34,615 nt of DNA, from NCBI GenBank assembly GCA_024642765.1, contig JAHEAM010000002.1, positions 1-34,615 on the forward strand. The letters are read 5' to 3'. Below the pieces are notes generated by a model. The model did no database searches, had not been told where the DNA came from, and worked only from the letters and a program-made list of their open reading frames with translations. Source of the stretch: Planctomycetaceae bacterium. Its GTDB lineage: Bacteria > Planctomycetota > Planctomycetia > Pirellulales > Pirellulaceae. Made by a program: the position numbers and the translations under genes. Of the stretch, positions 26,113 through 33,648 are shown one piece after another (within the stretch, counting starts at the first letter, position 1; the number at the start of each line of letters is the position of its first letter).

Positions 26113-27390
26113 ATGTCGAGATTGCTTATTTCGATGTTGTTGCTGGCGTTCCTCTCGACGTTGTTAACCTACGGTTATTCTCAAGAGCCAGCGTCCCCAA
26201 CAACGTTTTCTGATGCGGAAAAGGAGTTCCTTGCGATATGCGACGAAATGGATGCCGCCGCAATGGAATTCTGGGAGAGGTACAGCGCAATCGAAAAAAT
26301 TGGCGACCAAGTCCAATACCAAAGGGACCATGATCCCTATACGAACTACGTTGAACAGCTGTTGGATTTCGAATCTCGAAATCGAGGCAAGGATGTCGGC
26401 CTATTGGCATTACGCACAGTGGTGACTTCGGCTGCAGGCGGAGGTATACCAGAAAACGCGCGAGAACTCGGCAGGCGGAAGTTGTTGGAGGTATTGCCAG
26501 CGTATGCCAACAATGAACTTTTGCCGTATGTCATTCTCTATTTCCCGTGCGGTAATGTTGACATGGAAATCGAATCTTGCTTGCGAAACATTATCGCGGC
26601 CCCAAACGCAAGCCCAGGAAATCGAGACTATGCAAAGTACTCTTTGGCGGAATGGTTCCTCTACATGCGCGATACCCGTGAATTTCGCATTGAACGAAAG
26701 AAAGAATTAGATGCTGGAGCTGAGCCACGCTATACAGTCGAGCCAGAATCCAACGTCCATCAGCTTGAAAATGGAATGCCAACTGATCGAATTGAATCAA
26801 TCGAGTTGGAAGCAGCGAATCTGCTCAAGGGTTTAGTTGAATCGAAGTCTGAATTTCAAATCCCAAACGTCAAGGGCGTCGACGAAAACTGGAAAATACT
26901 GCAGGTGGACAAAAGCAGTCACGCGCAACGACCAACGCTGGCAAAAAAAGCAGCAGGCTTGCTTTTTAACGAAATAAATCTTCGAGTGGGGCGAAACGCT
27001 CCCGCTCTTGAAATCGAACTGGTGAATGGCAAGAAGTGGTCACTGGCTGAGCAACGCGGCAAACCCGTTATCATCCAATTTTCGTTCAAAGGATGTGGAC
27101 CCTGCGCAGCAATGTACCCCGATCTTCGCGAACTCAAGGAAGAATACGGTGAACGCCTAACGATTCTTAGTATTATGGCTGACAGCGATGTCATGGTCAC
27201 GCTTGATGCCGTCGAATCGAGCGAGTTAACATGGGACGTGGCCTGGGATGGTGAAAAAGGCCCTTTGGCAACTCAGTGGTCCGTGCGTGGATTTCCAACG
27301 ATTTATGTTGTCGGTCCTGACGGCCTCATCGCGGCGGTTGGCCTGAGGGATAAGGAACTTCGTAAGAAGATCGCCGAACTTGAAAAGTGA
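26113..27390 (+). CDS. Secreted TlpA-family thioredoxin-like protein
   Basis: A 425-residue exported protein with signal MSRLLISMLLLAFLSTLL and cleavage near GYSQE. A GGAG at 26102-26105 is well placed before the ATG. Residues about 30-290 are helical, acidic and of no family I can name. From about 291 there is a thioredoxin-like domain of the TlpA/AhpC-TSA type: VGRNAPALEIELVNGKKW, then IQFSFKGCGPCAAMYP with redox pair C328-x-x-C331, and RGFPTIYVVGPDG with the cis-Pro P395. It is likely a periplasmic disulfide reductase or sensor. A TATAAT at 26041-26046 may be its -10. It is followed by the EF-hand gene at 168 bp. Confidence 0.85.
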   Translation: MSRLLISMLLLAFLSTLLTYGYSQEPASPTTFSDAEKEFLAICDEMDAAAMEFWERYSAIEKIGDQVQYQRDHDPYTNYVEQLLDFESRNRGKDVGLLALRTVVTSAAGGGIPENARELGRRKLLEVLPAYANNELLPYVILYFPCGNVDMEIESCLRNIIAAPNASPGNRDYAKYSLAEWFLYMRDTREFRIERKKELDAGAEPRYTVEPESNVHQLENGMPTDRIESIELEAANLLKGLVESKSEFQIPNVKGVDENWKILQVDKSSHAQRPTLAKKAAGLLFNEINLRVGRNAPALEIELVNGKKWSLAEQRGKPVIIQFSFKGCGPCAAMYPDLRELKEEYGERLTILSIMADSDVMVTLDAVESSELTWDVAWDGEKGPLATQWSVRGFPTIYVVGPDGLIAAVGLRDKELRKKIAELEK

Positions 27391-27501
27391 TCGCAGTACC
27401 TGCAATTTTAATGATCGATTGCTAAGTTTTTTCGACTGTAACACAATTCTTAATGGTTGCTTCAGGTAGCATTCGGTATGCTTTGTAAACCGATATGAAG
27501 T

Positions 27502-27515
27502 CCGGCGTTTGCCGG
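27502..27515 (+). terminator. Short GC hairpin between tlpA-like and EF-hand genes (weak)
   Basis: CCGGC-GTTT-GCCGG forms a 5-bp perfect stem, with TATTTTG a few bases later. It could be a weak terminator of the gene upstream or a leader hairpin of the EF-hand gene 44 bp downstream. Low confidence. Confidence 0.25.
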
Positions 27516-27558
27516 CGAGTATTTTGCGACAAAGACATTTGCAAAGGATGAACAGGTA

Positions 27559-28254
27559 ATGAAACGATTTAAATGGCTAGTTTTTGGTTCTGCAATTTTA
27601 TTAGTTTCGTCGGCGCAGGCTCAACCGCCGCAAGGCGAAGAGGGGCCACCCCACGGTCCGCCGCCGAAGAATCCGATTATGGAAGTTCTTGACGCCGATC
27701 ATGATCACGTCATTTCGGCAGAAGAAATCGCTGCGGCCGTCGCAGCACTCAATTCGTTAGATGCCAACAAAGATGGCCAACTAACCGAAGACGAATTTCG
27801 ACCTGAGTTTGGAGGACCCCCTCCGCGAGACGGCCAACCAGGCGAACGAATCGGCGGTCCTCGACAGCGCAATTCTCAAGAACGCAATCCACCATCACGT
27901 GATCGCAGTGCGAACGAAAGCGGCCGGCCACCAGCAGGCAGAGGTGGTCCACCAAACGGTCCACCGGGCCCAGGCGGTGAACGACCTGACGGCCCACCAC
28001 CGCGCGACCCAGAGCGATTTGTTGATCACGTTTTTGAGTTCGATGCTAATAACGATGGCATGTTGAGCCGTGATGAATTAACCAGGTTCGCAGAGCAGAT
28101 GCCTGGGCCTGGCATGGGGCCGGGAGGTCCCGGTGGACAGGGACGCGCCGGTCAGGGGCCGGGTGGTCCAGGCGGGCGACCAGGGCGACCCGTGGGCGGT
28201 GGGGGTGAAGATCAACCACGACCCACGCGACCCCAACGACCCTCCGACAAGTAA
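27559..28254 (+). CDS. Secreted EF-hand protein, Pro/Gly/Arg-rich
   Basis: A 231-residue exported protein (signal about 1-21, ending SSAQAQ). Three EF-hand loops are visible. D45-E56 (DADHDHVISAEE) has His at loop position 6 where Gly is usual. D68-E79 (DANKDGQLTEDE) and D162-E173 (DANNDGMLSRDE) are canonical. The first two form a pair. The third is alone, after a linker of about 80 residues rich in Pro, Gly and Arg. A similar Gly/Pro-rich tail ends the protein. Calcium binding is strongly suggested by the two canonical loops. It lies directly upstream of a response regulator/kinase pair on the same strand (160 bp gap), so it may be part of, or controlled by, that system. Confidence 0.8.
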   Translation: MKRFKWLVFGSAILLVSSAQAQPPQGEEGPPHGPPPKNPIMEVLDADHDHVISAEEIAAAVAALNSLDANKDGQLTEDEFRPEFGGPPPRDGQPGERIGGPRQRNSQERNPPSRDRSANESGRPPAGRGGPPNGPPGPGGERPDGPPPRDPERFVDHVFEFDANNDGMLSRDELTRFAEQMPGPGMGPGGPGGQGRAGQGPGGPGGRPGRPVGGGGEDQPRPTRPQRPSDK

Positions 28255-28414
28255 ACAAATCATCGCGTGCTTGATAGAATTTCCGAAACGCGAGTGCATG
28301 TCACTGAAGTGTTCTCGCGTTTTCTTTCCACCAGCCTTTTGCGAAACGGAATGGCGGCGTCCTTTCTCAGCAGTCCTACTGTCAATTTGTTTGACCTAAA
28401 ATAGATGAGAGCTT

Positions 28415-29068
28415 GTGCGCACACTCATTGTCGAAGACGAACTTGAATTGCGCCGGGCAATTGCTCAGGCCCTGTTGGAAGAAGGGTTCGCGGTTGATTT
28501 GGCTGCGGATGGCAAGTCGGGTTTGATCAAAGCCCAGGCATGGGACTACGACGCGATCGTTTTGGATTTGATGTTGCCGATCAAAAGCGGTTGGGAGTTC
28601 TTGCAAGAACTTCGGAAAACCAAGTCGACTCCCGTATTGATTCTCAGCGCTCGTAGCGAGGTACCCGATCGCGTTCGTGGACTCAACGCCGGTGCAGACG
28701 ATTATCTGGTTAAGCCGTTTTCCGTAAACGAGATGGTTGCTCGCGTGAGGTCGTTGATTCGGCGCGCTGCGGGTGTCGCAAGTTCTATTTTGCAATTCAA
28801 TGACATTGTTGTTAACCTTGCAAACCGCACCGTGTACAAGGCAAACGAATTGGTTGCCCTAACAGCTCGCGAATATGCACTCGTTGAATTATTGGCCTTG
28901 CATCGTGGCAAGCTAATATCGCGTACGATGATTTACGAGCATATTTTTGGTGAAGACGACGATAGCCTTTCTAATTTGGTCGATGTACATGTGTCTCATA
29001 TTCGCAAGAAATTGGGAGCCGACTTTATTGAAACGCGACGTGGACAAGGATACCTCATCCATGACTGA
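28415..29068 (+). CDS. OmpR-family response regulator
   Basis: A 217-residue regulator starting at a GTG (MRTLIVEDELELRRAI). A nearby ATG at 28405 is out of frame, and GAGAG just before the GTG can serve as ribosome-binding site. In the receiver domain E7-D8-E9 form the acidic patch, D51 (IVLDLMLP) is the phospho-acceptor, and S78 and K100 (VKPF) complete it. The winged helix has LTAREYALVELL, DVHVSHIRKKLG and ETRRGQGYLI. It resembles the QseB/PmrA/CusR branch. The kinase gene starts within its last codons (overlap 8 bp), so they form a cognate pair. It probably regulates the adjacent EF-hand gene or its own operon; no direct-repeat operator was found. Confidence 0.88.
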   Translation: MRTLIVEDELELRRAIAQALLEEGFAVDLAADGKSGLIKAQAWDYDAIVLDLMLPIKSGWEFLQELRKTKSTPVLILSARSEVPDRVRGLNAGADDYLVKPFSVNEMVARVRSLIRRAAGVASSILQFNDIVVNLANRTVYKANELVALTAREYALVELLALHRGKLISRTMIYEHIFGEDDDSLSNLVDVHVSHIRKKLGADFIETRRGQGYLIHD

Positions 29069-30704
29069 GGCGGGGAACGTTATTCCTGATAAGCGAATTC
29101 CAATCAGGGGTACGCGTTCATTGCGTTGGCGTTTGCAATTTTGGCATGCTTTGATTCTGGCGATCGTGGTTTTCATTTTTGCTGCTGCATTCTATCGGCA
29201 GCTTCGTCATTCGACTTTTGGCGAAATCGATTCTGAGTTGATGAGTGGCGCCCACGTCATCGAGGGGGTCTTGCGAGTTCTTCCTCCCGAACAGCTGAAT
29301 GCCAGTCTACAAGACGTACCGATGGAGTTGCCGGACCGATTGGGATTACCACCAATGGGCTTGCCTAGAGACCCGCGAAGGCCTGGACGCCCAATGCGCG
29401 GTCAACGACCTCTCGATAGTGCGGAGCGGGATAGAGATCCACTACCGCGACTGTTGAGTCCAGACGATGCATCGTTGTACTTCGTAATTTTTTCCAAAGA
29501 TGGCAAGGTATTGCGCGATGAGTCGGGCGAAGTGCTTGTCGATTTTGAAAAACCGAGAAATGCCATTGCCAATCGTCGCATTGATGAACGCCACGAGGTC
29601 TTGCTGCGCGGGCCAGGCGATACCGTCATTGTCGTAGGGCGTGATGTTCACCATCAGCTCGACCGACTCACGCATTGGCTTGTGCAACTGATATTGATTG
29701 GTATCGGCGTGATGGCGCTCGGATTGATAGGCGGTTGGTGGCTGGTTGGAAACGCCATTCGACCTATCGAACAAATTTCGCAAACAGCAGCTAAGATTTC
29801 TGGAACGAATTTGACTGAGCGTGTTGATACGTCAGTCATGGATACTGAGTTGCAGTCGTTGGGATCAATCTTGAATTCAATGCTTACTCGGCTTGAGACA
29901 GCATTCGAGCAGCAATCGCAATTCATTGCTGACGCTTCCCACGAGTTGCGGACACCAATTTCCGTTTTGCTGTCACATTGTGAACTTGCGCTCAATCGGC
30001 AACGCTCGGCAGCGGAGTACCAACAAACAATTGCCACGTGCCAATCGGCAGCACAACGAATGCAGACGCTCGTGGAAAGTCTGCTGACGCTTGCTCGCGC
30101 AGAAGCAGGACACTTGAGACTTGCTCGAGAAGAATGCGATCTGCATGAACTGGCGAAAGAAGGCGTTGCGTTTCTACAGCCTTTTGCGAACGAGAAAAAA
30201 ATCGTGCTCGTTGTTCAAGGCGGACCTGCCCTCTGTTGGATTGATCCGGGACGCGTTTCACAGGTCATCACGAACTTGATTCAAAATGCGATCGTCTATG
30301 GGAACCAAGGCAGTGACAGTTCAACAGCAAAGGGAATGGACGCTGGGGAAGTGGGCGAGGAGCCGGACCCACCTGGGTCAGCTGCTAAAGTAATTGTCAG
30401 TACTGAAGACAACGGAGAGTTCGCTGAATTGTTTGTTCAGGATTTTGGTGAGGGCATTGCATCCGAGTCCGTACCCAAGTTGTTTGATCGGTTTTACCGC
30501 GTTGACACGGCTCGCGCTCGAAGTGAGCTTCGATTACAAACGGGTTCGGGACTGGGTTTGGCAATATGCAAGTGTATTGTTGATGCACACAATGGGCATT
30601 TGTCGGTCACTAGCAAGAAGGACCACGGCACGACTTTCACGGTGGCATTTCCTTGCAAAGAATCATTGGTCGCGCAGTCAACCGAAAGCCAGTACACCAA
30701 GTAA
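29061..30704 (+). CDS. Sensor histidine kinase with Pro/Arg-rich periplasmic domain
   Basis: A 547-residue kinase from the ATG at 29061, which overlaps the regulator stop and has AAGGA upstream. An earlier in-frame start at 28947 lies deep inside the regulator gene and is rejected. TM1 is about 28-45 and TM2 about 207-229. The extracytoplasmic domain between them contains LGLPPMGLPRDPRRPGRP, a Pro/Arg-rich block. A HAMP region follows, then HisKA with H294 (DASHELRTPI). The ATPase domain has N-box NLIQNAIVYGNQG, QDFGEGIASES and GSGLGLAI. About 30 extra residues (GMDAGEVGEEPDPPGSAAK) follow the N-box. It belongs to the QseC/CusS-like branch. Its ligand is not known; a cation is plausible given the EF-hand neighbour. 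Confidence 0.87.
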   Translation: MTEAGNVIPDKRIPIRGTRSLRWRLQFWHALILAIVVFIFAAAFYRQLRHSTFGEIDSELMSGAHVIEGVLRVLPPEQLNASLQDVPMELPDRLGLPPMGLPRDPRRPGRPMRGQRPLDSAERDRDPLPRLLSPDDASLYFVIFSKDGKVLRDESGEVLVDFEKPRNAIANRRIDERHEVLLRGPGDTVIVVGRDVHHQLDRLTHWLVQLILIGIGVMALGLIGGWWLVGNAIRPIEQISQTAAKISGTNLTERVDTSVMDTELQSLGSILNSMLTRLETAFEQQSQFIADASHELRTPISVLLSHCELALNRQRSAAEYQQTIATCQSAAQRMQTLVESLLTLARAEAGHLRLAREECDLHELAKEGVAFLQPFANEKKIVLVVQGGPALCWIDPGRVSQVITNLIQNAIVYGNQGSDSSTAKGMDAGEVGEEPDPPGSAAKVIVSTEDNGEFAELFVQDFGEGIASESVPKLFDRFYRVDTARARSELRLQTGSGLGLAICKCIVDAHNGHLSVTSKKDHGTTFTVAFPCKESLVAQSTESQYTK

Positions 30705-30705
30705 A

Positions 30706-30737
30706 CAAAAAAGCCGCTCCTGGTAAAGGGAACGGCT
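30706..30737 (-). terminator. Intrinsic terminator of the minus-strand beta-barrel gene
   Basis: AGCCG (30712-30716) pairs with CGGCT (30733-30737), and TCC (30718-30720) with GGA (30729-30731), around an 8-nt loop with one mismatch. Read on the minus strand the stem is followed at once by six T (30707-30712 as A on plus), the standard Rho-independent form. It lies 128 bp after the stop of the gene at 30865 and just after the kinase gene on plus, where the trailing T-run is missing. Confidence 0.75.
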
Positions 30738-30864
30738 CTTGGGAATTCGATTTTTGTGGCAGATTGGTTTTTTGATAAAAGTTGAACCAAACCGCTTGTT
30801 CGTGGTGCGAACGGCCGCGTGGGCATTTCGCTTTGGAATAGGCTACGTCCTGTATCCGTCGTGC

Positions 30865-31968
30865 TTAGTATCGTACTGTCCAGTTGACGTTGATGCGATT
30901 GTCAAGAATGTCACGACGTTTTGTCAGTGGATATTCGAACGCAGCACCAATCTCGGAGTTGCGACGAGGTTTAAATTTCAAACCGACAGCATGGGTCACG
31001 ATGGTATTGCCGGACACTCCCGACGAACCGAAGTTAAACAAATCACCGCCTTCCACACCCGGGATACCACCTTGGCCCGAACCCGTCCATTTTTGAACGT
31101 TTAGTTCCGTAAGTGCCCAGGTCTTTGGACCAATATTTGTACTCAAGTGCTGTGAGCCGTAGGCCACGGTGCTTTCGTCAACCCGGTCCAATGGTTGACG
31201 GAAACCACCACCACTAATCCAGTTGACTCGATCAAATACTCGGCGACCGGAGGTATAGAATACGTTCAAATTACCCGCGCCGTTTCCTTGCAATGCGGAT
31301 GCCTCACCGGAGGGCAATTCGTACGTGAATCCCGCACTTGTCAAGCGTTGATTCTCTGGATTACGCCATAGAGCAAATTTCAAACCCAACGCCAAGTCCG
31401 CCCAACCATCGTCGATCAATGGGTTGCTGGACGTAACAAATCCGTCTTTTGTTGCGATCAATTGAACATTTTCACTAATGCGAGCTCGCAGTTGAATGGC
31501 ATACAACTGAACTGCTCCACCGCCTGCTGCTTGGGGCACGCGATGTTGCAAGAAAATGCCGCGCACCTCAGTGTTCAAACGAGGGTCTTCAAAATAGACG
31601 GGATTAGTGATCGGGCTAATGAAGCAATCGTAGCAGCCTTCGCTTTTAAGAATCGAAGGCCGAAACGCTGGAATCGACGTCAAGAAACCAGGACGCAATT
31701 GTCCAGAGGTTCCGCAACTGCCGCTGCCACAACCATGCGAACTTGCATCGCAACCGCCGTCGTAGCTGGTGTTGGCTACGTAGTTTTTGGAGTCAACGAC
31801 AGGAATACTGTTATAGGGCGTCCGGCTGGTCGAAGCGTCAGACAGTGTTGTTCCGGAAGACACCTTCAAGAACGAGTTACCAACAGGTACTTGTTGACCG
31901 TCTGCAAAGCCAGTGACGAAAAGGCTCGCAGTGAATACGAGTAGCGAGGGAAAACAGAATTTTTTCAT
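30865..31968 (-). CDS. Probable outer-membrane beta-barrel protein of unknown function
   Basis: A 367-residue exported protein with signal MKKFCFPSLLVFTASLFVTG (cleavage near ADGQQ). AAGGTGA at 31973-31979 is a good Shine-Dalgarno. Residues about 65-115 hold a Cys/Gly-rich stretch (GGCDASSHGCGSGSCG, then EGCYDCF) that may form disulfides or bind metal. From about 125 on, alternating polar and apolar strands dominate (AVQLYAIQLRARISENVQLI, ADLALGLKFALW, SAGFTYELP, THAVGLKFKPRRN). The chain ends in WTVRY, a terminal aromatic as in barrel-forming outer-membrane proteins. This suggests a porin or transporter-like barrel; the ligand is unknown. A clear terminator follows it at 30706-30737. Confidence 0.7.
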   Translation of the reverse strand: MKKFCFPSLLVFTASLFVTGFADGQQVPVGNSFLKVSSGTTLSDASTSRTPYNSIPVVDSKNYVANTSYDGGCDASSHGCGSGSCGTSGQLRPGFLTSIPAFRPSILKSEGCYDCFISPITNPVYFEDPRLNTEVRGIFLQHRVPQAAGGGAVQLYAIQLRARISENVQLIATKDGFVTSSNPLIDDGWADLALGLKFALWRNPENQRLTSAGFTYELPSGEASALQGNGAGNLNVFYTSGRRVFDRVNWISGGGFRQPLDRVDESTVAYGSQHLSTNIGPKTWALTELNVQKWTGSGQGGIPGVEGGDLFNFGSSGVSGNTIVTHAVGLKFKPRRNSEIGAAFEYPLTKRRDILDNRINVNWTVRY

Positions 31969-32481
31969 TGAATCACCTTTGCGGCCAGTCGAAGATTCCA
32001 GGTTACTTCAACCAGGATATCTTGACCTTGAATTACGGATTCGCGTTTGGCATTTACAATTTGCTGTCAGTGGGTAAAGACACAACACACTCGGCACTAG
32101 CCAAAAGTATTTTGCAAACGCTTAAAAATTGCCTTGAGAGCAAACTCTGATTCAATAATTCGGCGTCAAGTATGTTACTTCCAAGAAACTCCCCTTGTAC
32201 CGTCAAAGTCAACCAGGCCTCGTCCACTGCTACTCACTATCGCCAATTCCGATTAAAACTTTCGCTAGTCCCTAAAGTTGCCTCAATGGTAAGTTATCTG
32301 ATACCCGCAAAACACAATTAATCAGAAAAGTTTAGCATTCAATCACTCATGTTCGATGCTTGAGATTTTTATGCTACCAGCGTTGCAAACGGAACAATCT
32401 GTATAGATTAAACTGTGCGAGGCGTGCCGTTTCGCACGATTGCATGATGCTTGTCGTTACACAAAACTCGCAAGAGTTTTC
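31969..32481. other. 513-bp non-coding stretch between two minus-strand genes
   Basis: No credible gene is present; a 60-codon frame at 31968-32150 has no recognisable features. The right end holds two inverted repeats, GTGCGA/TCGCAC at 32416-32438 and the AAAACTC/GAGTTTT hairpin at 32463-32480. The left end must hold the promoter and ribosome-binding site of the beta-barrel gene (AAGGTGA at 31973-31979). No convincing -35/-10 pair was found. It is AT-rich compared with its surroundings. Confidence 0.6.
32463..32480 (-). terminator. Hairpin just after the solute-binding protein gene
   Basis: AAAACTC-GCAA-GAGTTTT is a perfect 7-bp stem with a 4-nt loop, beginning 2 bp after the stop codon of the minus-strand gene at 32482. 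The stem itself ends in TTTT on the minus strand, so it can act as an intrinsic terminator, though no longer T-run follows. Confidence 0.45.
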
Positions 32482-33552
32482 TTATTGAAATACTCTCAGC
32501 AATTGCTCCGAAGAGGTCTGCCAAGCTTTCGCAGCCTCAGCAAAATCGACTTCCATTGGCTTGAACTGTACTGGGACAGCCCGCGATTGATCCGTAGCGT
32601 CTTTCGCCAATGCGATTTGCGCACTCGAACTTTTTACCAGCAACTGCTCGGTTGCCGGGTCGAGTAGGAAGTCGATGAGCTGCTGCGCCTGAACAGGATT
32701 TTCTGCGTTTTTCAGAATGCTCAATGTATTCGGGATTAGTAAACAGCCAAGTTCGTCAGATTGTTGATCCGGCAAAATAATGGCGACTGGTCCACCCGCA
32801 TCCAATTCGATGATTGCGTCGTCTGTGTCGGTAATTCCCCAGGCGTATTTTCCGCCGGCAACGCTTTTTGCGACTTGTTTGTTGCCGCCTTCAATAACGC
32901 AGTTTTTGGCAACCATCCTAAAAAATTCGAATGCGTCTTCTTCTGCCCAAATGCCGAATAGAACTGCGGCATGAGTGGCCGTGGTTCCAAAAAAAGGTTT
33001 GGCGATACCACAATTGGCATTCCACTTTGGGTTAGCTAGGTCGCGAATGGAATCAGGTCGATCGGCGGAATTCGGTATAATATTCGTATTGACGATGATC
33101 ACACGCGCTCGCGCTGCAAACCCGTGCCAGTAACCATCGGTCGAATGGAATTGTTCAGGATATTGATCGTCGAATTTTGAATGGTAGGATGCCAACATGC
33201 CGGCATTTTGCAATCTGAAAGTGTGCAGGACTTCGTTGTTCCAAAATACATCCGCGCGGCTACGCTGGTCGCTTTGCAGCAATTCGTTGGCCAGTCCAAC
33301 GGTCTTATTGCTTTCGACATCGTATTTGGCGCGAACGCGAATCCCTGTTTGGGTTTCGAATTTTTTCAGAAGAGGTTCCGAGAATTCTTTGTCGAGCGCG
33401 ACATAAACGACCACTTCGTTCGTCGATTCAGAAAGGCAACCGGTGCCGCTGAGGCCAAACATCGCTAATAGTATTTTGCACGCCACTACAAAATGTCGCC
33501 GCGTCGAAAAATAGACAATCAGCGATGCAATTCGCTTTGACCAGCTAAACAT
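32482..33552 (-). CDS. Extracellular solute-binding protein (Fe3+/FutA-like family)
   Basis: Periplasmic binding protein of the family that includes FutA/FbpA iron(III) binders and phosphonate or polyamine binders. From the ATG at 33552 it has 356 residues. An upstream TTG at 33600 adds 16. The hydrophobic N-terminus ends GLSGTGC (C39), a possible but imperfect lipoprotein site. EVVVYVALDKEFSEPLLKKFE opens the first lobe, RADVFWNNEV and GFAARARVIIVNTN follow, and KYAWGITDTDDA plus a late QLIDFLLDPATEQLL are typical. I assign the family with confidence but not the ligand. No permease or ATPase gene lies next to it in the window, so it may be an orphan or work with a distant transporter. Confidence 0.8.
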   Translation of the reverse strand: MFSWSKRIASLIVYFSTRRHFVVACKILLAMFGLSGTGCLSESTNEVVVYVALDKEFSEPLLKKFETQTGIRVRAKYDVESNKTVGLANELLQSDQRSRADVFWNNEVLHTFRLQNAGMLASYHSKFDDQYPEQFHSTDGYWHGFAARARVIIVNTNIIPNSADRPDSIRDLANPKWNANCGIAKPFFGTTATHAAVLFGIWAEEDAFEFFRMVAKNCVIEGGNKQVAKSVAGGKYAWGITDTDDAIIELDAGGPVAIILPDQQSDELGCLLIPNTLSILKNAENPVQAQQLIDFLLDPATEQLLVKSSSAQIALAKDATDQSRAVPVQFKPMEVDFAEAAKAWQTSSEQLLRVFQ

Positions 33553-33648
33553 AGTAAAATGATCCAATCGAATTTGGTCTAAGTGCGGAAGCGTTTTCAA
33601 ACGAAATTGTAACAGGCAAACATCCTTTTTATCGTTGTGGAAATAGAG

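Noticed and set aside
30712-30760. Plus-strand terminator for the kinase gene
   Set aside because: The hairpin is real, but on plus the next T-run comes more than ten bases later; its form fits the minus strand.
31968-32150. 60-codon plus-strand frame in the 513-bp gap
   Set aside because: No ribosome-binding site, no motif, and it overlaps the start region of the beta-barrel gene.
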